DNA of 64,000 nucleotides from Mesorhizobium zhangyense (GCF_011045115.1 NZ_JAAKZG010000004.1:248001-312000), one strand, 5' to 3'. Numbered from the stretch's first letter, positions 28,846 through 38,700 are shown. Numbers and translations are program-made. Notes: generated from the sequence alone by a model not told the origin.

Positions 28846-31200
28846 CTACATACTACGCCAATCGCCCGACTGTTCGAAAGCGTGAGCGGCGCGATAGATT
28901 GTGCTTTCCTCGTAGAAACGGCCAATCAACATCATGCCGACCGGCAAGCCGTCGATCATGCCGCACGGCACGCTCATTGCCGGATGGCCAGACGCATCGA
29001 AAGCAGACGTGTTGGGGATCATCTCGAAGGCGCGCTGTATCTGCAACGCCAGCGGCGCGTCCGCAGGCGGCAGAGGCGGCGCTTTCATCGGCACGGTCGG
29101 CATCAGCAGCAGATCGTAGGATTTGAGCGCCTCGTCATAGGTCGCCCGCAGCAGGCGGCTGAGATTCTGCGCCTTGGCGTAGAAGCGGCCACGGTAATAG
29201 CTCTGCATGTATTCGCCGACGAACATCGAGATCTTCAGCGTCTTCGACAATTCGTCGGCGCGGGCGCGCCAGTTGGAATGGGCGTCGAGCAGGCTGGTGA
29301 CGTAGAGCCCTTCCCAGTTCGTGCCGAAACCGTTGCCATGCATCATCAGATCGGTCAGGCCCTCGAGCGCGATCGGCGTCCAGATGACCTGACCGTCGCG
29401 ATGCATGGGGATCGACGTTTCCTCGACCTGCGCGCCGAGGCTGCGCAGCCTGTCAGCGGCAACCCGCACCTTGCGGTCGACCTCGGCCTCGCTCGATGGC
29501 CAGCCGAAACCCTCGCGGACGATACCGATGCGCAGGCCCGAAACGCCGCGGCCGAGCGCCTGCGTGTATTTGTCGACGCGCGGCGCGTATTGACGGGGGT
29601 CGAGCCCGTCGGCCCCGGCGATGACTTCAAGCAACAGCGCATTGTCGGCGACATTGGCTGTGATCGGCCCGGCATGGTCGATGGTGATTTCGATCGGCAT
29701 GATGCCGGAATAAGGCACGAGCCCGTGCGTTGCCTTCATGCCATAGGCACCGCAGAAGGCGGCAGGCATGCGGATCGAACCGCCCTGGTCGCAGCCGATC
29801 GCCATTTCGACCTCGCCCGCCCCGACAAGCGCGCCTGAGCCGGAAGACGAGCCGCCTGAGGTATGACCCATCCTGTGCGGATTGTGGACCGGCCCGGTCG
29901 CATTGGTATGGCTGCCCCCGGACAGGCAGAAATACTCGCAATGCGACTTGCCGACGATGGTACCGCCAGCGTCGAGGATGCGGGTTACGATGGTGGCGTC
30001 CAGATCGGGCGTATAGCCCTCCAGCGTCGAGGCACCGTTCATCATCGGCACGCCGGCAAGGCAGATATTATCCTTGAGCACGATCTTGCGGCCTTCGAGC
30101 GGACCGCTGACGGCGCCGCGCACCTCGCATTTGTAGTACCACGCGTTCATTGGGTTTTCGGCCGCCGAAGGGCGATAGCCGGGCGTGCGCGGATATTTCA
30201 CCTTGGGCAGGTAATCGGGAAGCTGATCGATCCGGTCATAGGCCAGGAACGAACCTTCCATGAGCTGCATGTAGGCGACGATCTCCTCGTCGGAGAGATG
30301 CATATGCAATCCGCGAACGACATCCTTCATCTGGTCGAGGGTTGGGCGGCGGACGGTCATGTAGCTCTCCCTGTGAGCGGGCGACGCCATCTGTGCTGCG
30401 GCAGCGGATGGCGTATGCGATTTGATCTGGGCCGAGACAGGCTGCACGCCTGACGCCGGCAAGCCGGGTTTTGGCGACGATGCGCGGCCGCGGCCAAAGC
30501 CCATGAAGCTTTCAATTTCCGCGCTACTGGCGTCGTGGCCCGTCGGGTCGGGGATCTCGCCACGCTCCATGACGACCAGCCGGTCGCAGACATCGGTCAG
30601 GAATTCGAGGTTCTGCTCCACAACCAGGATGGTCAGCCCGGTCTCCTTGCGGATGCGGTTCAGGGTTTCGGCCATCTCCTGGATGATCGACGGCTGGATG
30701 CCCTCGGTCGGCTCGTCGAGCAGGACGACAGAGGGTTCCGCCGCCAGGCAGCGTGCGAGCGCCAGAAGCTGCTGCTCGCCGCCGGACAAGGCGCCTCCCG
30801 GCCGGTCCAGAAGCCGTTCGAGGCGCGGGAAATCGGCAACGGCATTGGCGACCGCCTCCTCCGCATCGCTTGAAGCGCAATCCCGGTTCCAGGCGATCCT
30901 GATGTTGTCGCGAACCGACAAATGCGGGAAGATGCCCCTGCCCTGCGGGACGTAGCCAATGCCGAGACGGCCACGCTCGAAGGGTGCAAGCCGCGTGATG
31001 TCGTCGCCGTCGAATCTGACATGCCCGGCCGTCGCAGGCAGATAGCCCATGAGGGTCTTCAAAAGCGTCGATTTGCCCATGCCGTTTTGGCCGAGCACGC
31101 CGACGGATTCGCCTTCACTGATCATCAGCGAGACGCCGCGCAGGATCTGGATATCGCCATAGCCTCCGGTCAGGCCATCGACCGCCAAAAGCGCGCTCAT
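28846..31200 (-). CDS. LivF/UrtE-type ABC ATPase fused in frame to an amidase
   Basis: One open frame of 784 residues. Residues 1 to about 237 are a branched-chain amino acid/urea-type ATPase: Walker [10 protein letters not shown], signature LSGGEQQLL, Walker [12 protein letters not shown], then VVEQNLEF. A linker of about 40 residues rich in Ala, Ser and Pro leads into a 504-residue amidase-signature enzyme. The amidase triad is intact: Lys in IVLKDNI, the cis-Ser in GGSSSGS and the nucleophile in [11 protein letters not shown]. It resembles the Rhodococcus enantioselective amidases ([25 protein letters not shown]). An internal ATG at 30360 with GGGAGAG upstream could also yield free amidase. 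The start overlaps the upstream ATPase gene. Confidence 0.87.
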   Translation of the reverse strand: MSALLAVDGLTGGYGDIQILRGVSLMISEGESVGVLGQNGMGKSTLLKTLMGYLPATAGHVRFDGDDITRLAPFERGRLGIGYVPQGRGIFPHLSVRDNIRIAWNRDCASSDAEEAVANAVADFPRLERLLDRPGGALSGGEQQLLALARCLAAEPSVVLLDEPTEGIQPSIIQEMAETLNRIRKETGLTILVVEQNLEFLTDVCDRLVVMERGEIPDPTGHDASSAEIESFMGFGRGRASSPKPGLPASGVQPVSAQIKSHTPSAAAAQMASPAHRESYMTVRRPTLDQMKDVVRGLHMHLSDEEIVAYMQLMEGSFLAYDRIDQLPDYLPKVKYPRTPGYRPSAAENPMNAWYYKCEVRGAVSGPLEGRKIVLKDNICLAGVPMMNGASTLEGYTPDLDATIVTRILDAGGTIVGKSHCEYFCLSGGSHTNATGPVHNPHRMGHTSGGSSSGSGALVGAGEVEMAIGCDQGGSIRMPAAFCGAYGMKATHGLVPYSGIMPIEITIDHAGPITANVADNALLLEVIAGADGLDPRQYAPRVDKYTQALGRGVSGLRIGIVREGFGWPSSEAEVDRKVRVAADRLRSLGAQVEETSIPMHRDGQVIWTPIALEGLTDLMMHGNGFGTNWEGLYVTSLLDAHSNWRARADELSKTLKISMFVGEYMQSYYRGRFYAKAQNLSRLLRATYDEALKSYDLLLMPTVPMKAPPLPPADAPLALQIQRAFEMIPNTSAFDASGHPAMSVPCGMIDGLPVGMMLIGRFYEESTIYRAAHAFEQSGDWRSM

Positions 31201-31910
31201 AGGCTTCTCCCGAGATAGACATCGCGCACCAGAGGGTCCTCCAGCACATCCTCCACCGGGGCCTGCGCGATAACGCGGCCCTGGTGAAAAACAGTGACGG
31301 TCTCCGCAATCTGGCGGATGAAATGCATGTCGTGCTCGACGACGATCAGCGTGGCGTGCTCGACAAGGCCGCGCAGGATGCCGACCATGCGCTCGACCTC
31401 CTCGCCGGAGAGGCCAGCGGCCGGCTCGTCGAGCAGGATCAGCCACGGCTTGGCAGCAAGCACGATGGCAAGTTCCACCAGCTGGCGCTGGCCGTGCGAC
31501 AATTGTCCGACCAACTCGCGCCGAAGATCGGCGATGCCGACGGCCTCCAGTGCCTGGAGCGTCCCGGCGTTTGCATCGCCGCTCCTGCGCCGCGCCGCTA
31601 GCCAGACATTCTCATGCACGGAAAGCCCGTTCATGACGCTCGGCACCTGCGTCTTGATGCCGACGCCGAGACGTGCGAGCCGATGCGGCCCAAGCCCTGA
31701 AACGGGCTCACCGCGCAAATAGACCTGGCCGTCGCTTGGTTGCAGCATGCCGGTGAGGCATTTGAAGAAGGTGCTTTTCCCCGCGCCGTTCGGCCCGATC
31801 AGGCAACGCAGTTCGCGCTCGCGCAAGGCGAAGTCGACGCGATCGACGGCGGTGACGCCGCCGAAGCGGACCGTCAGCCCGTTGGTTTCAAGCACGACCT
31901 CACCCGGCAT
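31197..31910 (-). CDS. LivG/UrtD-type ABC transporter ATPase
   Basis: ATPase of a branched-chain amino acid/amide/urea importer, 237 residues from the ATG at 31910, which overlaps the end of the permease gene; a GTG four codons earlier is possible. Walker [10 protein letters not shown], signature LSHGQRQL, Walker [14 protein letters not shown] and the switch histidine in VVEHDMHFI are present. The [15 protein letters not shown] loop resembles UrtD/FmdE more than classical LivG. It forms a heterodimer with the ATPase half of the next gene. Confidence 0.9.
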   Translation of the reverse strand: MPGEVVLETNGLTVRFGGVTAVDRVDFALRERELRCLIGPNGAGKSTFFKCLTGMLQPSDGQVYLRGEPVSGLGPHRLARLGVGIKTQVPSVMNGLSVHENVWLAARRRSGDANAGTLQALEAVGIADLRRELVGQLSHGQRQLVELAIVLAAKPWLILLDEPAAGLSGEEVERMVGILRGLVEHATLIVVEHDMHFIRQIAETVTVFHQGRVIAQAPVEDVLEDPLVRDVYLGRSL

Positions 31911-32940
31911 TGGACACTGCACGCTTGCGCCGTCTTTGGCGGCGGGATTTCTTCGACGATGGCCGGCGCAAGCCAGCCTTCATGAAGCGCGCGACCGTCG
32001 GGACAAGTCCCTCCTGAAGGAACAGCACGACGACGATGAGCAGGACCCCCATGATGAAGGAATTGTCGACCGCCGACTGATGGCCAAGCACGAATTTGAG
32101 ATAGCCGAGAAGGGCAGCGCCGATCATCGGGCCGATCAGCGTGCCGAGCCCACCGACGATAACCCAGATGATGATCTCGGCGGACTGGCCGAGGCTGAAC
32201 AGGCCGGGCGTGACGATCTCGGCCCAATTGGCGAACAGGCAGCCGGCAAGGCCGGCGAGACCACCGCTGAGCGCAAAGGCTGCGGATTTGTAGAAGCGCA
32301 CGTCATAGCCGAGAAGCTCGGTACGTTCCTCGTTTTCGCGCAACGACACAATGATCCGGCCGAAGGGCGAGAGCAGCGTCAGGCGAAGGCCGAGATAGAC
32401 CAGCGCAAGCAGGGCAATCGTGAAATAGAAAAGGCCGGCGCCATAGATATAGGTGCCCGGATCACCGGGCACGGTCAGCGTGGGGAAGCCGGGTATGCCG
32501 TTGAAGCCGCCAAGCCGGGCCTCGCCGATGCGATAGGTTGGCCCGGCGGTCGAATTGAAGAATTTGAACAGGATCAGCGTCACCACCAGCGTGACGACAG
32601 CGAGATAGACATCGCTCAGCCGGCCATAAAACATCAACGCACCGAGCAGTCCGGCGAACACTGCCGGCACCAGGATGGCGAGCGCGAAAGCAGCCCAGGC
32701 GCCATTAAAATTGATTGCCGCCAATGCATAAGTGTAGGCGCCGAGGCCATAGAATGCCGCCTGACCGAAGCACAATATGCCGCCGAACCCCCAGATGAAA
32801 CCGAGGCTGAGCGCCAGCATCGCATAGATGGTGAGCAAGGTGGCGGTGTGGACGTCGACGATGAATGGCAGGACAAGCGCACAGACCAGCGTGCCGACCA
32901 GGACCCGCCCTGCCTCCATCATGAGGATGCGGGAATTCAT
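31900..32940 (-). CDS. LivM/UrtC-type ABC transporter permease
   Basis: Inner-membrane permease, 346 residues, with about nine hydrophobic segments and the LivM-type pattern (LSLGFIWGFGGILCFGQAAFYGLGAYTYAL region, and GGLAGLAGCLFANW). The C-terminal tail after residue 320 is very basic. Start and stop overlap the neighbouring genes, so translation is coupled across the operon. It forms the channel with the LivH-like protein. Confidence 0.92.
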   Translation of the reverse strand: MNSRILMMEAGRVLVGTLVCALVLPFIVDVHTATLLTIYAMLALSLGFIWGFGGILCFGQAAFYGLGAYTYALAAINFNGAWAAFALAILVPAVFAGLLGALMFYGRLSDVYLAVVTLVVTLILFKFFNSTAGPTYRIGEARLGGFNGIPGFPTLTVPGDPGTYIYGAGLFYFTIALLALVYLGLRLTLLSPFGRIIVSLRENEERTELLGYDVRFYKSAAFALSGGLAGLAGCLFANWAEIVTPGLFSLGQSAEIIIWVIVGGLGTLIGPMIGAALLGYLKFVLGHQSAVDNSFIMGVLLIVVVLFLQEGLVPTVARFMKAGLRRPSSKKSRRQRRRKRAVSNAG

Positions 32941-33806
32941 CAGGTCCAGCCCTTGAAAAAACGGCCGGTGATGCCGACCGGCATGAGCCGAAGCAGCACC
33001 ACCGCGGCGACGAGTAGGGCTATCTCGCCGCCTACCGAACTCGTGACAAGGGTGAATATCTGAGAGATCGAACCGAACAGCCCCGCGCTGGCGATCGTTC
33101 CGGTGACGACCGAGGCGCCGCCGGAAATGACGGTGATGAAGGCCTTGGCGATGTAGTTCGCGCCGCTGCCGGGGCTCAGCCCGACGAGCGGAGCAAGGAG
33201 CGCGCCAGCAAGTCCGCTAAGCGCCGCACCGGCAGCGAATGTCGTCATATAGACATGCGAGATGTTCAGCCCGAAGGCCTGTGCCATGTCGGGCCGCTGC
33301 ATGGCCCCGCGCGCTATCAGCCCGGCGCGCGTGGCTTTCAGCACGATGTATATGACGAGCATGACAAGTGCCGCCGCGGCAATGAGGAACAGGCTATAGC
33401 CGCCGATCTGGTAATTGCCGACCGTCAGCCCACTGAGCGGGTTCGGGATGCCGGTCATGGTATTGCCGAAGATCATCGAGAACGCCCCGGTCATTGCCAG
33501 GCTGAGGCCCCAGGTCGCCAGCATGGTGTTGATGAGCCGGCCATAGAGCCAGCGCACCACCAGCCGCTCGACGATCAGACCCCAGAGCCCGACCACCACA
33601 GGGGCCAGAACCAGCATGCAGAAATAAAGGTTCAGTCCGCTGCGATGGCCGAGAATGGCGACATAGCCGCCAAGCGTCAGGAACTCGCCATGCGCCAGGT
33701 TGATGACGCGCATCATGCCGAAAATGACGGCGAGGCCGGAGCTGATCAGCACCAGCACCGCGATGGAATGCAATATCTCGACGGTGACGACGACGGCGAA
33801 ATCCAT
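32940..33806 (-). CDS. LivH/UrtB-type ABC transporter permease
   Basis: Inner-membrane permease, 288 residues. The LivH signature INLAHGEFLTLGGYVA and RPDMAQAFGLN are present along with eight or so hydrophobic stretches. It overlaps the LivM-like gene and follows the binding-protein gene by 12 bases. Together with its partners it forms a complete importer. Confidence 0.92.
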   Translation of the reverse strand: MDFAVVVTVEILHSIAVLVLISSGLAVIFGMMRVINLAHGEFLTLGGYVAILGHRSGLNLYFCMLVLAPVVVGLWGLIVERLVVRWLYGRLINTMLATWGLSLAMTGAFSMIFGNTMTGIPNPLSGLTVGNYQIGGYSLFLIAAAALVMLVIYIVLKATRAGLIARGAMQRPDMAQAFGLNISHVYMTTFAAGAALSGLAGALLAPLVGLSPGSGANYIAKAFITVISGGASVVTGTIASAGLFGSISQIFTLVTSSVGGEIALLVAAVVLLRLMPVGITGRFFKGWT

Positions 33807-33818
33807 GTGATGCGCTGC

Positions 33819-35042
33819 TCAGATGTCGATTTCGTATTGCTTGTTGTCGTCGGGATTGGCCTTCAGGTCGCAGAATTTCTGGGTGTCGATCGGCTGACGC
33901 TGGCTGAAGCTTTTTATGACGGAAAGCGACTGGTCGCGGATTTCCATCAGCTGCATGTCGAGCACGGCGTGGTGGGTCTGCGGGTCGATTGCGATCTTTC
34001 CCGACGGGCCATCGATGCCGATGCCGCTTTCGAGCGCCTCGATGACCGGGTCATGATCGACGGTGTTGGCCTTCTTGACCGCCTCGGCCCACAAATGGAT
34101 GCCCTGATAATTGTTGACGGCGAATTCGTTGATCGTCGCGACATCGCCGAAACGCGTCTTCCACTTGTCGAGAAAAGCCTTGTTGGCCGGGATGTCGATG
34201 CTGGGCGACCAGCTGTAGGCGACCATGATGCCGTTGCCCTCCTGCGGGGTCAGCACCAGATGCTCGTTACCGGATCCGAGCGTGGACGAGGCAAGCGGAA
34301 TGCGGTCCTTCATGCCGGACGCGGCCCACTGGCGGTAGAAGGACAGATGCGCGCCGCCGACGAGTGCGGACAGAACGAGATCGGGTTTTGCTTCCTGGAT
34401 CTTGGCAATCGTCGCGCCGAAGTCGGACACGTCGAGCGGGAAGAATTCGGTGGCGAGCACCTCGCCGCCATTCTCGCCGACATAATGGCTCATCCATTTC
34501 GCGGTGATCTGGCCGTAATTGTAGTCGGCGGCCAGCACGTAGACTTTCTTGCCAAACTTCTCGATCGCTGCCGGTATCAGCACTTCGATCTGCTGGGCGG
34601 GCGTGATGCCGGTGCAGACGATGTTGCGGTCGCAGACGCCGCCTTCGTAGAGCACGTTGTAGAAATAGGGAACGTTGGCCTTGCGCAGCGTCGGCCGGAT
34701 CGCCTCTCGCGATGCCGAAAGAATGCCGCCATGGACGACATGCACCTTGTCGGAGCGGACAAGCTGCTGGGCGAACTGGGTATAGAGCGCCATGTCGGAC
34801 TGGGTGTCGTAGGAAACCTTTTCGATCTGACGGCCGAGCAGGCCGCCGGCAGCGTTCAGCTCTTCGACGGCAAGCGTCGCGGCCATGTCCATCGGCTTGC
34901 CATAGGCGTCGAAGATGCCTGACACGTCGAGGATCGATCCCAGCTTGATCGGATCGCCGCTCTGCGCGCGCAAAATGGACGGTAGCGAAAGTGCGCCGGC
35001 CATAGCGGCGGTCGTAGCGAGAAAATGTCTGCGGTTGATCAT
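33819..35042 (-). CDS. Amide/urea-type ABC transporter substrate-binding protein
   Basis: 407-residue periplasmic binding protein of the Leu/Ile/Val-binding fold, nearest in style to UrtA and the short-chain amide protein FmdD. The N-terminus INRRHFLATT with the following hydrophobic stretch and RAQSG is a twin-arginine-like signal. Typical parts are GSILDVSGIFDAYGKPMDMAATLAVEE-like sequence, YDTQSDMALYTQFAQQL and YFYNVLYEGGVCDRN. The amidase fused to the transporter ATPase argues for an amide as ligand. The start overlaps the flotillin-like gene (ATGA). Confidence 0.9.
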   Translation of the reverse strand: MINRRHFLATTAAMAGALSLPSILRAQSGDPIKLGSILDVSGIFDAYGKPMDMAATLAVEELNAAGGLLGRQIEKVSYDTQSDMALYTQFAQQLVRSDKVHVVHGGILSASREAIRPTLRKANVPYFYNVLYEGGVCDRNIVCTGITPAQQIEVLIPAAIEKFGKKVYVLAADYNYGQITAKWMSHYVGENGGEVLATEFFPLDVSDFGATIAKIQEAKPDLVLSALVGGAHLSFYRQWAASGMKDRIPLASSTLGSGNEHLVLTPQEGNGIMVAYSWSPSIDIPANKAFLDKWKTRFGDVATINEFAVNNYQGIHLWAEAVKKANTVDHDPVIEALESGIGIDGPSGKIAIDPQTHHAVLDMQLMEIRDQSLSVIKSFSQRQPIDTQKFCDLKANPDDNKQYEIDI

Positions 35043-36655
35043 GACGCCTGTTCCCTCTTGTTTGATTTCTGTCGGCGTGGACGCGCGGAGGCATCTCCCC
35101 CATCGCCGTTGCCCTGGTCGAGGTCGAGATTGAGGCCGATCGACTGGCCGAGCTTCTGCATAGCGGGAAGCTGCAAGGCGAGGTTGAGCACGCCATCGAC
35201 GGCGCCGCCGATCGGCGATTGCGAACCGCCGGCGCCGTCGTGGCCGCCCCCACCCAGGCCGAGACCCGAAATATGGTTGATACGAATCGAGTCGATCTTC
35301 TCCAGCGGTTTCGCCATACGTTCGGCGAGGTCGGGAAGCCGGTCGATCTTGTGCATATCGAGCTTCATGCGCATCAGCGCCTCGCTCTGCTGGTTCTCTG
35401 CCGCAAACAGCGCGCGCTGCGCTTCAGTCTCCGCAGCACTTTCATGACGGCGCCCAGTGGCGCGCAGTTCGGCAGCTTCCGCTTCGCCGCGGGCCGTCTC
35501 GACCAGCGAGGCCGCGGTGCCTCGGGCCCGCTCTCCGGAGGCCTCGGTCGCGTGCCTGGCGCGGATCAAGGCCGCCGCCCCTTCGCGCTCCGCCACCAGC
35601 CGGTCGCGCTCGGCCTGCAGGCCTTCCTGCGCCTCGATCACCGCAACGCGCCCGCGTTCGGCTTCGGCCTGGACTGCGACTTCCTCGATGCGCTTGCGGG
35701 CAAGCGCGATCTCGCCGTCGATCTTGGCGGTCTCTGCGGCGAGCAGCGCCTCGACTTCGGACTGCCTTAGCTGCAGGTCACTGCCGATCTCGGCAAGGCG
35801 CAGATCGCGCGTGCGTTCGATACGGGCCTGCTCGGCGGCGCGTTGCGCGCCCTGGCGCACAGTTTCCGTCTGCGACTCCGTATCGGCCCGCAGCCGGTCG
35901 AGCGTCAGCCGCTGCGCGATCTCGGCCTCCTGCTGCTCACGCTCAATATCGAGCCGGCGCTTGACGGCGGCAAGGTCGGTCTGGCGCACGGCAAGGTCGG
36001 CCTCAGCCTCGATCTCGGCGCGCCGCTTGCGGTTCTCCGTGATCACCTCGGCCAGCCTGCGCATGCCGACGGCGTTGAAGGCGTTGTTCTGGTCGAGCGC
36101 GGCGAAGGCCGCTTGATCGAGGCGGATCAGCGAGACGGATTCCAGGTGGAGGCCGTTCTGCTTGAGGTTTTCGGCCAGGGCATCCCGCACCGCCTTTACG
36201 AATGCGCCGCGCCGCTCGTGCAGCGCCTCCATCGTATAGGCTGCGACGATCGCCTGGACGGCATCGATGAAGCGGCCTTCGAAGAGATTGCCGATTTCGT
36301 CAGGCCGCAACGCACGGGCACCAAGCGCCTGCGCGGCGGTCGCGACACCATCCACGGTTGGCTCGACGCGGAGGTAAAATGCCATTTCGACATCGACGCG
36401 CAGCCGATCCTCGGTCATCAGCGACTTTTCGCCGGCCCGCTTGATCTCGATGCGCATGGTGCGCATCGGAATTTCTTCCATGCGGTGCAGGAAGGGCAGC
36501 GCGATGAAGCCGCCATCCATCACCACCTTCTGTCCACCAAGGCCGGTTCGCAGCAACGCTTTCTCGCGGGTTGCCTTGCGATAATAACGCTGCAGGAAAG
36601 CCACGACGATGATGATGGCGACGATGATGGCTATCAAGGAGAGCAAAAGCGTCAT
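35039..36655 (-). CDS. Flotillin-like SPFH-domain membrane protein (YqiK type)
   Basis: 538 residues. A single N-terminal membrane helix (residues 3-21) is followed by an SPFH/band 7 domain to about residue 190, then a long Ala/Glu/Arg-rich coiled coil to about 430, and a Gly-rich tail. Bacterial flotillins organise membrane microdomains and scaffold membrane complexes. Here the gene overlaps and precedes the binding protein of an ABC importer, so it is translated as the first gene of the amide operon. A CAGGAAA site stands upstream of the ATG. What it scaffolds is not shown by the sequence. Confidence 0.88.
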   Translation of the reverse strand: MTLLLSLIAIIVAIIIVVAFLQRYYRKATREKALLRTGLGGQKVVMDGGFIALPFLHRMEEIPMRTMRIEIKRAGEKSLMTEDRLRVDVEMAFYLRVEPTVDGVATAAQALGARALRPDEIGNLFEGRFIDAVQAIVAAYTMEALHERRGAFVKAVRDALAENLKQNGLHLESVSLIRLDQAAFAALDQNNAFNAVGMRRLAEVITENRKRRAEIEAEADLAVRQTDLAAVKRRLDIEREQQEAEIAQRLTLDRLRADTESQTETVRQGAQRAAEQARIERTRDLRLAEIGSDLQLRQSEVEALLAAETAKIDGEIALARKRIEEVAVQAEAERGRVAVIEAQEGLQAERDRLVAEREGAAALIRARHATEASGERARGTAASLVETARGEAEAAELRATGRRHESAAETEAQRALFAAENQQSEALMRMKLDMHKIDRLPDLAERMAKPLEKIDSIRINHISGLGLGGGGHDGAGGSQSPIGGAVDGVLNLALQLPAMQKLGQSIGLNLDLDQGNGDGGDASARPRRQKSNKREQAS

Positions 36656-36976
36656 GCGGCATGTTTTCCTGCGCGGCGGCGGATGGCAGGAAACTAGGCT
36701 CGAATTATTTTCCTTGTCAAATATTTATTTTCCTAGGATACTAAATTGATGGTCGCCGGCGACCATGGCTCGACTTTCCGGTTGCCTAGCCGCGAGGACG
36801 GGTCAAATGCGTAGAGTGTATCAAGAGTAAGTGTTCATCGCGTTGCATGGAGTGATTCATGCGGCAAGGACGTAGCCGACTTGCCGCATGACCCACGCAG
36901 GCAGAAGGAGCGCCTGATCTGCCGTGCGCAACAATGTGCACCTCCTGCGCATCCAAGCGGGGGGCAGTCTGCGATC
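36656..36976. promoter_or_regulatory. Promoter region of the amide operon with CCTAGG and TTATTTTCCT elements
   Basis: This 321-base gap lies upstream of the flotillin-like gene and after the AmiC-like gene. An AT-rich island at 36703-36747 contains an exact direct repeat TTATTTTCCT at 36705-36714 and 36725-36734 (20 bases apart, about two helical turns). The second copy runs into the palindrome TCCTAGGA at 36731-36738. The same core recurs upstream of the amine oxidase gene. I see no open frame of interest here. Confidence 0.5.
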
Positions 36977-38065
36977 CTAGGAAAAGCTCTCGATGATCCG
37001 GAAGTTGTAGCCGTGGGCCTCCGCCAGATAGGTCGGAGCGCGGCTTTCCTGGGCGAGATCGTAATAGCCGCCACGCACGCCTTCGCCGCCGATGGCGCGC
37101 GCCGGCCGACGCCAGCCGCCGCCTTCGGACGACCGCGACAGCGTGTCGAGAAAGCGCATGCCTTCATACAGGCCCTGGCCGATCGTGTTCAGCGTCGGCC
37201 CGCTCTCGCCGTAACGGCTGTAATAGCGCTCGCGGAAGGAATCGTTGCCACGATTTTCGAGCGCGCCGAAATAGCCCGAAGCAACAAAAAGCCTTTCGAG
37301 ATTGGCATTGCCGATGGCCAACAGCATGTTTTCCTCGATGGCGCAGGAAAACCTTGCGATCGACGCGGAGAGTCCCGAAGCGCCAAAGGCGCGGTTGAAA
37401 TGGACCGCATCCTCGCCCACCACGGACAGCAGCACAGCGTCTGGCTTCAGCGATTTCACACGTTCGAGAATGTTGCCGAAGCGGCTGGTGCCAAAGGGCA
37501 CGTAGATTTCGTCCAGAATTTCATGGCCACGACGGCGAAAATGATGACGCACGATGCGGTGCGTGGTGCGCGGCCAGACATAGTCGTTGCCGATCAGCAC
37601 CCAGCGCCGTGCGTTCAAGTGCTCAGCCAGCCAGTCGATGCCCGGCAGCAACTGGCGTGCCGGGGTCTCGCCTATGCAATAGACACCACGCCCCACTTCG
37701 CCGCCTTCATAGAGCGGAGTGTAGACATAGGGAACACGCCCGGCGATGCGATTTGCAACCGCGGTGCGCACATCGGACGTATGCATGCCGACCAGCGCAT
37801 CCAGCTGGCCGTTTTCGAGCATTTCCTGCGCTGCCTCGGCGACCTCCTCGCCGGAGCGCCCGGCATCGACGATCCTGAGCACGATCTCCCTGCCCTGCAG
37901 ACCGCCAAAAGCATTGATCTCCGCTGCCGCCAGTTCGGCACAGGATCGGCATGACGGTCCCCAGATGCCAGCCGCGCCGCTGACCGGGATGAAAAGTCCG
38001 ACGTCTATCTGATTGCGTCGGCGCGAATTTATGACGCGATCGCCCTGCTTCCAGGAGCGGCTCAT
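36977..38065 (-). CDS. AmiC/UrtA-like cytosolic binding protein (probable amide sensor)
   Basis: 362-residue periplasmic-binding-fold protein related to the transporter's own binding protein (shared PYVYTPLYEGGEVGRGVYCIGETPARQL-type region) but with no signal peptide, so it should stay in the cytosol. That is the arrangement of AmiC, the amide-sensing repressor of the Pseudomonas amidase operon. Binding-fold segments include GLFIPVSGAAGIWGPS, INAFGGLQGREI and HEILDEIYVPFGTSRF. GAGGAG lies nine bases before the ATG. No AmiR-type antiterminator is nearby; the divergent MarR gene may be the partner regulator, which is inference. Confidence 0.8.
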   Translation of the reverse strand: MSRSWKQGDRVINSRRRNQIDVGLFIPVSGAAGIWGPSCRSCAELAAAEINAFGGLQGREIVLRIVDAGRSGEEVAEAAQEMLENGQLDALVGMHTSDVRTAVANRIAGRVPYVYTPLYEGGEVGRGVYCIGETPARQLLPGIDWLAEHLNARRWVLIGNDYVWPRTTHRIVRHHFRRRGHEILDEIYVPFGTSRFGNILERVKSLKPDAVLLSVVGEDAVHFNRAFGASGLSASIARFSCAIEENMLLAIGNANLERLFVASGYFGALENRGNDSFRERYYSRYGESGPTLNTIGQGLYEGMRFLDTLSRSSEGGGWRRPARAIGGEGVRGGYYDLAQESRAPTYLAEAHGYNFRIIESFS

Positions 38066-38202
38066 GCGCGTCGACTCCTCTCGAGGCGATGCTTCGTGGC
38101 ATTGCCCTCTTCGGTTCCAGCCTGCGTTCCCTACAAACCGGATACCTTGCCAATTCCCCGCCTAAGAATGACGCGGTTCCGCGACCAGCGCAATATGGAT
38201 GA

Positions 38203-38231
38203 TTGCCGAGGAAACAAAAAAGTTCTATTCT
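38203..38231 (+). promoter_or_regulatory. Candidate promoter of the MarR gene
   Basis: TTGCCG and TATTCT separated by exactly 17 bases end 35 bases before the MarR start codon, in the 200-base divergent region shared with the AmiC-like gene. Each box matches the sigma-70 consensus at four of six positions. Confidence 0.4.
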
Positions 38232-38265
38232 GGTTAGACATTCATCAAAGCGCATACGTAAAGTC

Positions 38266-38700
38266 ATGTCCAACGCTGCCAATACCCTTAAGTTGCCTGA
38301 TCTTCTCGCTCGTGTTCATCGGGAGATTTATATCGATCTCAGCCGGATACTGTCCGAGGATGACGGGCTGCCGGTCGAGCAGTGGCGGGTTCTCTCGATC
38401 CTTGCCGCGGAAGACGGCCTGTCGATGAGCGATCTTTCCGAGCGGGCGTTCATGACAATTTCGGCCCTGTCGAAGAATATCGACCGCATGGTGTTTCGCG
38501 CCCTGGTGCATCGCCGGCAGGACAGCGGCGACCAGCGCCGCGTCCTGACCCACATCACGTCTTTCGGCCGCGAGATGCTGCGCAACCGCACACCTGCCGT
38601 CGAACGCTTCTGCAATGACCTTTCCGAAGCGCTGGGGCCGCGGGATTCGCAGCAACTTGAGACGCTGCTGCGCGCCGTTCTTGCCGTTCGCGGAAACTGA
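38266..38700 (+). CDS. MarR-family transcriptional regulator
   Basis: 144-residue winged-helix regulator from the ATG at 38266; a TTG 63 bases earlier would add 21 lysine- and arginine-rich residues and overlap the predicted promoter. The DNA-binding part is QWRVLSILAAEDGLSMSDLSERAFMTISALSKNIDRMV-like sequence, followed by the wing (HRRQDSGDQRRVL). MarR proteins bind short palindromes as dimers and are released by small aromatic or phenolic ligands. It lies between the amide operon and the amine oxidase operon and may control both. Confidence 0.88.
   Translation: MSNAANTLKLPDLLARVHREIYIDLSRILSEDDGLPVEQWRVLSILAAEDGLSMSDLSERAFMTISALSKNIDRMVFRALVHRRQDSGDQRRVLTHITSFGREMLRNRTPAVERFCNDLSEALGPRDSQQLETLLRAVLAVRGN

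Noticed and set aside
26902-29838. Very long plus-strand open frame of 978 codons
   Set aside because: It lies antisense to the acyl-CoA synthetase and amidase coding sequences, which have clear family motifs. Its product is His- and Arg-rich with no domain, a typical shadow of GC-rich codon bias.
31201-31446. Upstream extension of the ATPase-amidase frame to 31446
   Set aside because: The 82 extra residues are Arg/Pro/Gly-rich antisense-frame sequence inside the preceding ATPase gene; the ATG at 31200 overlaps its stop in the usual way.
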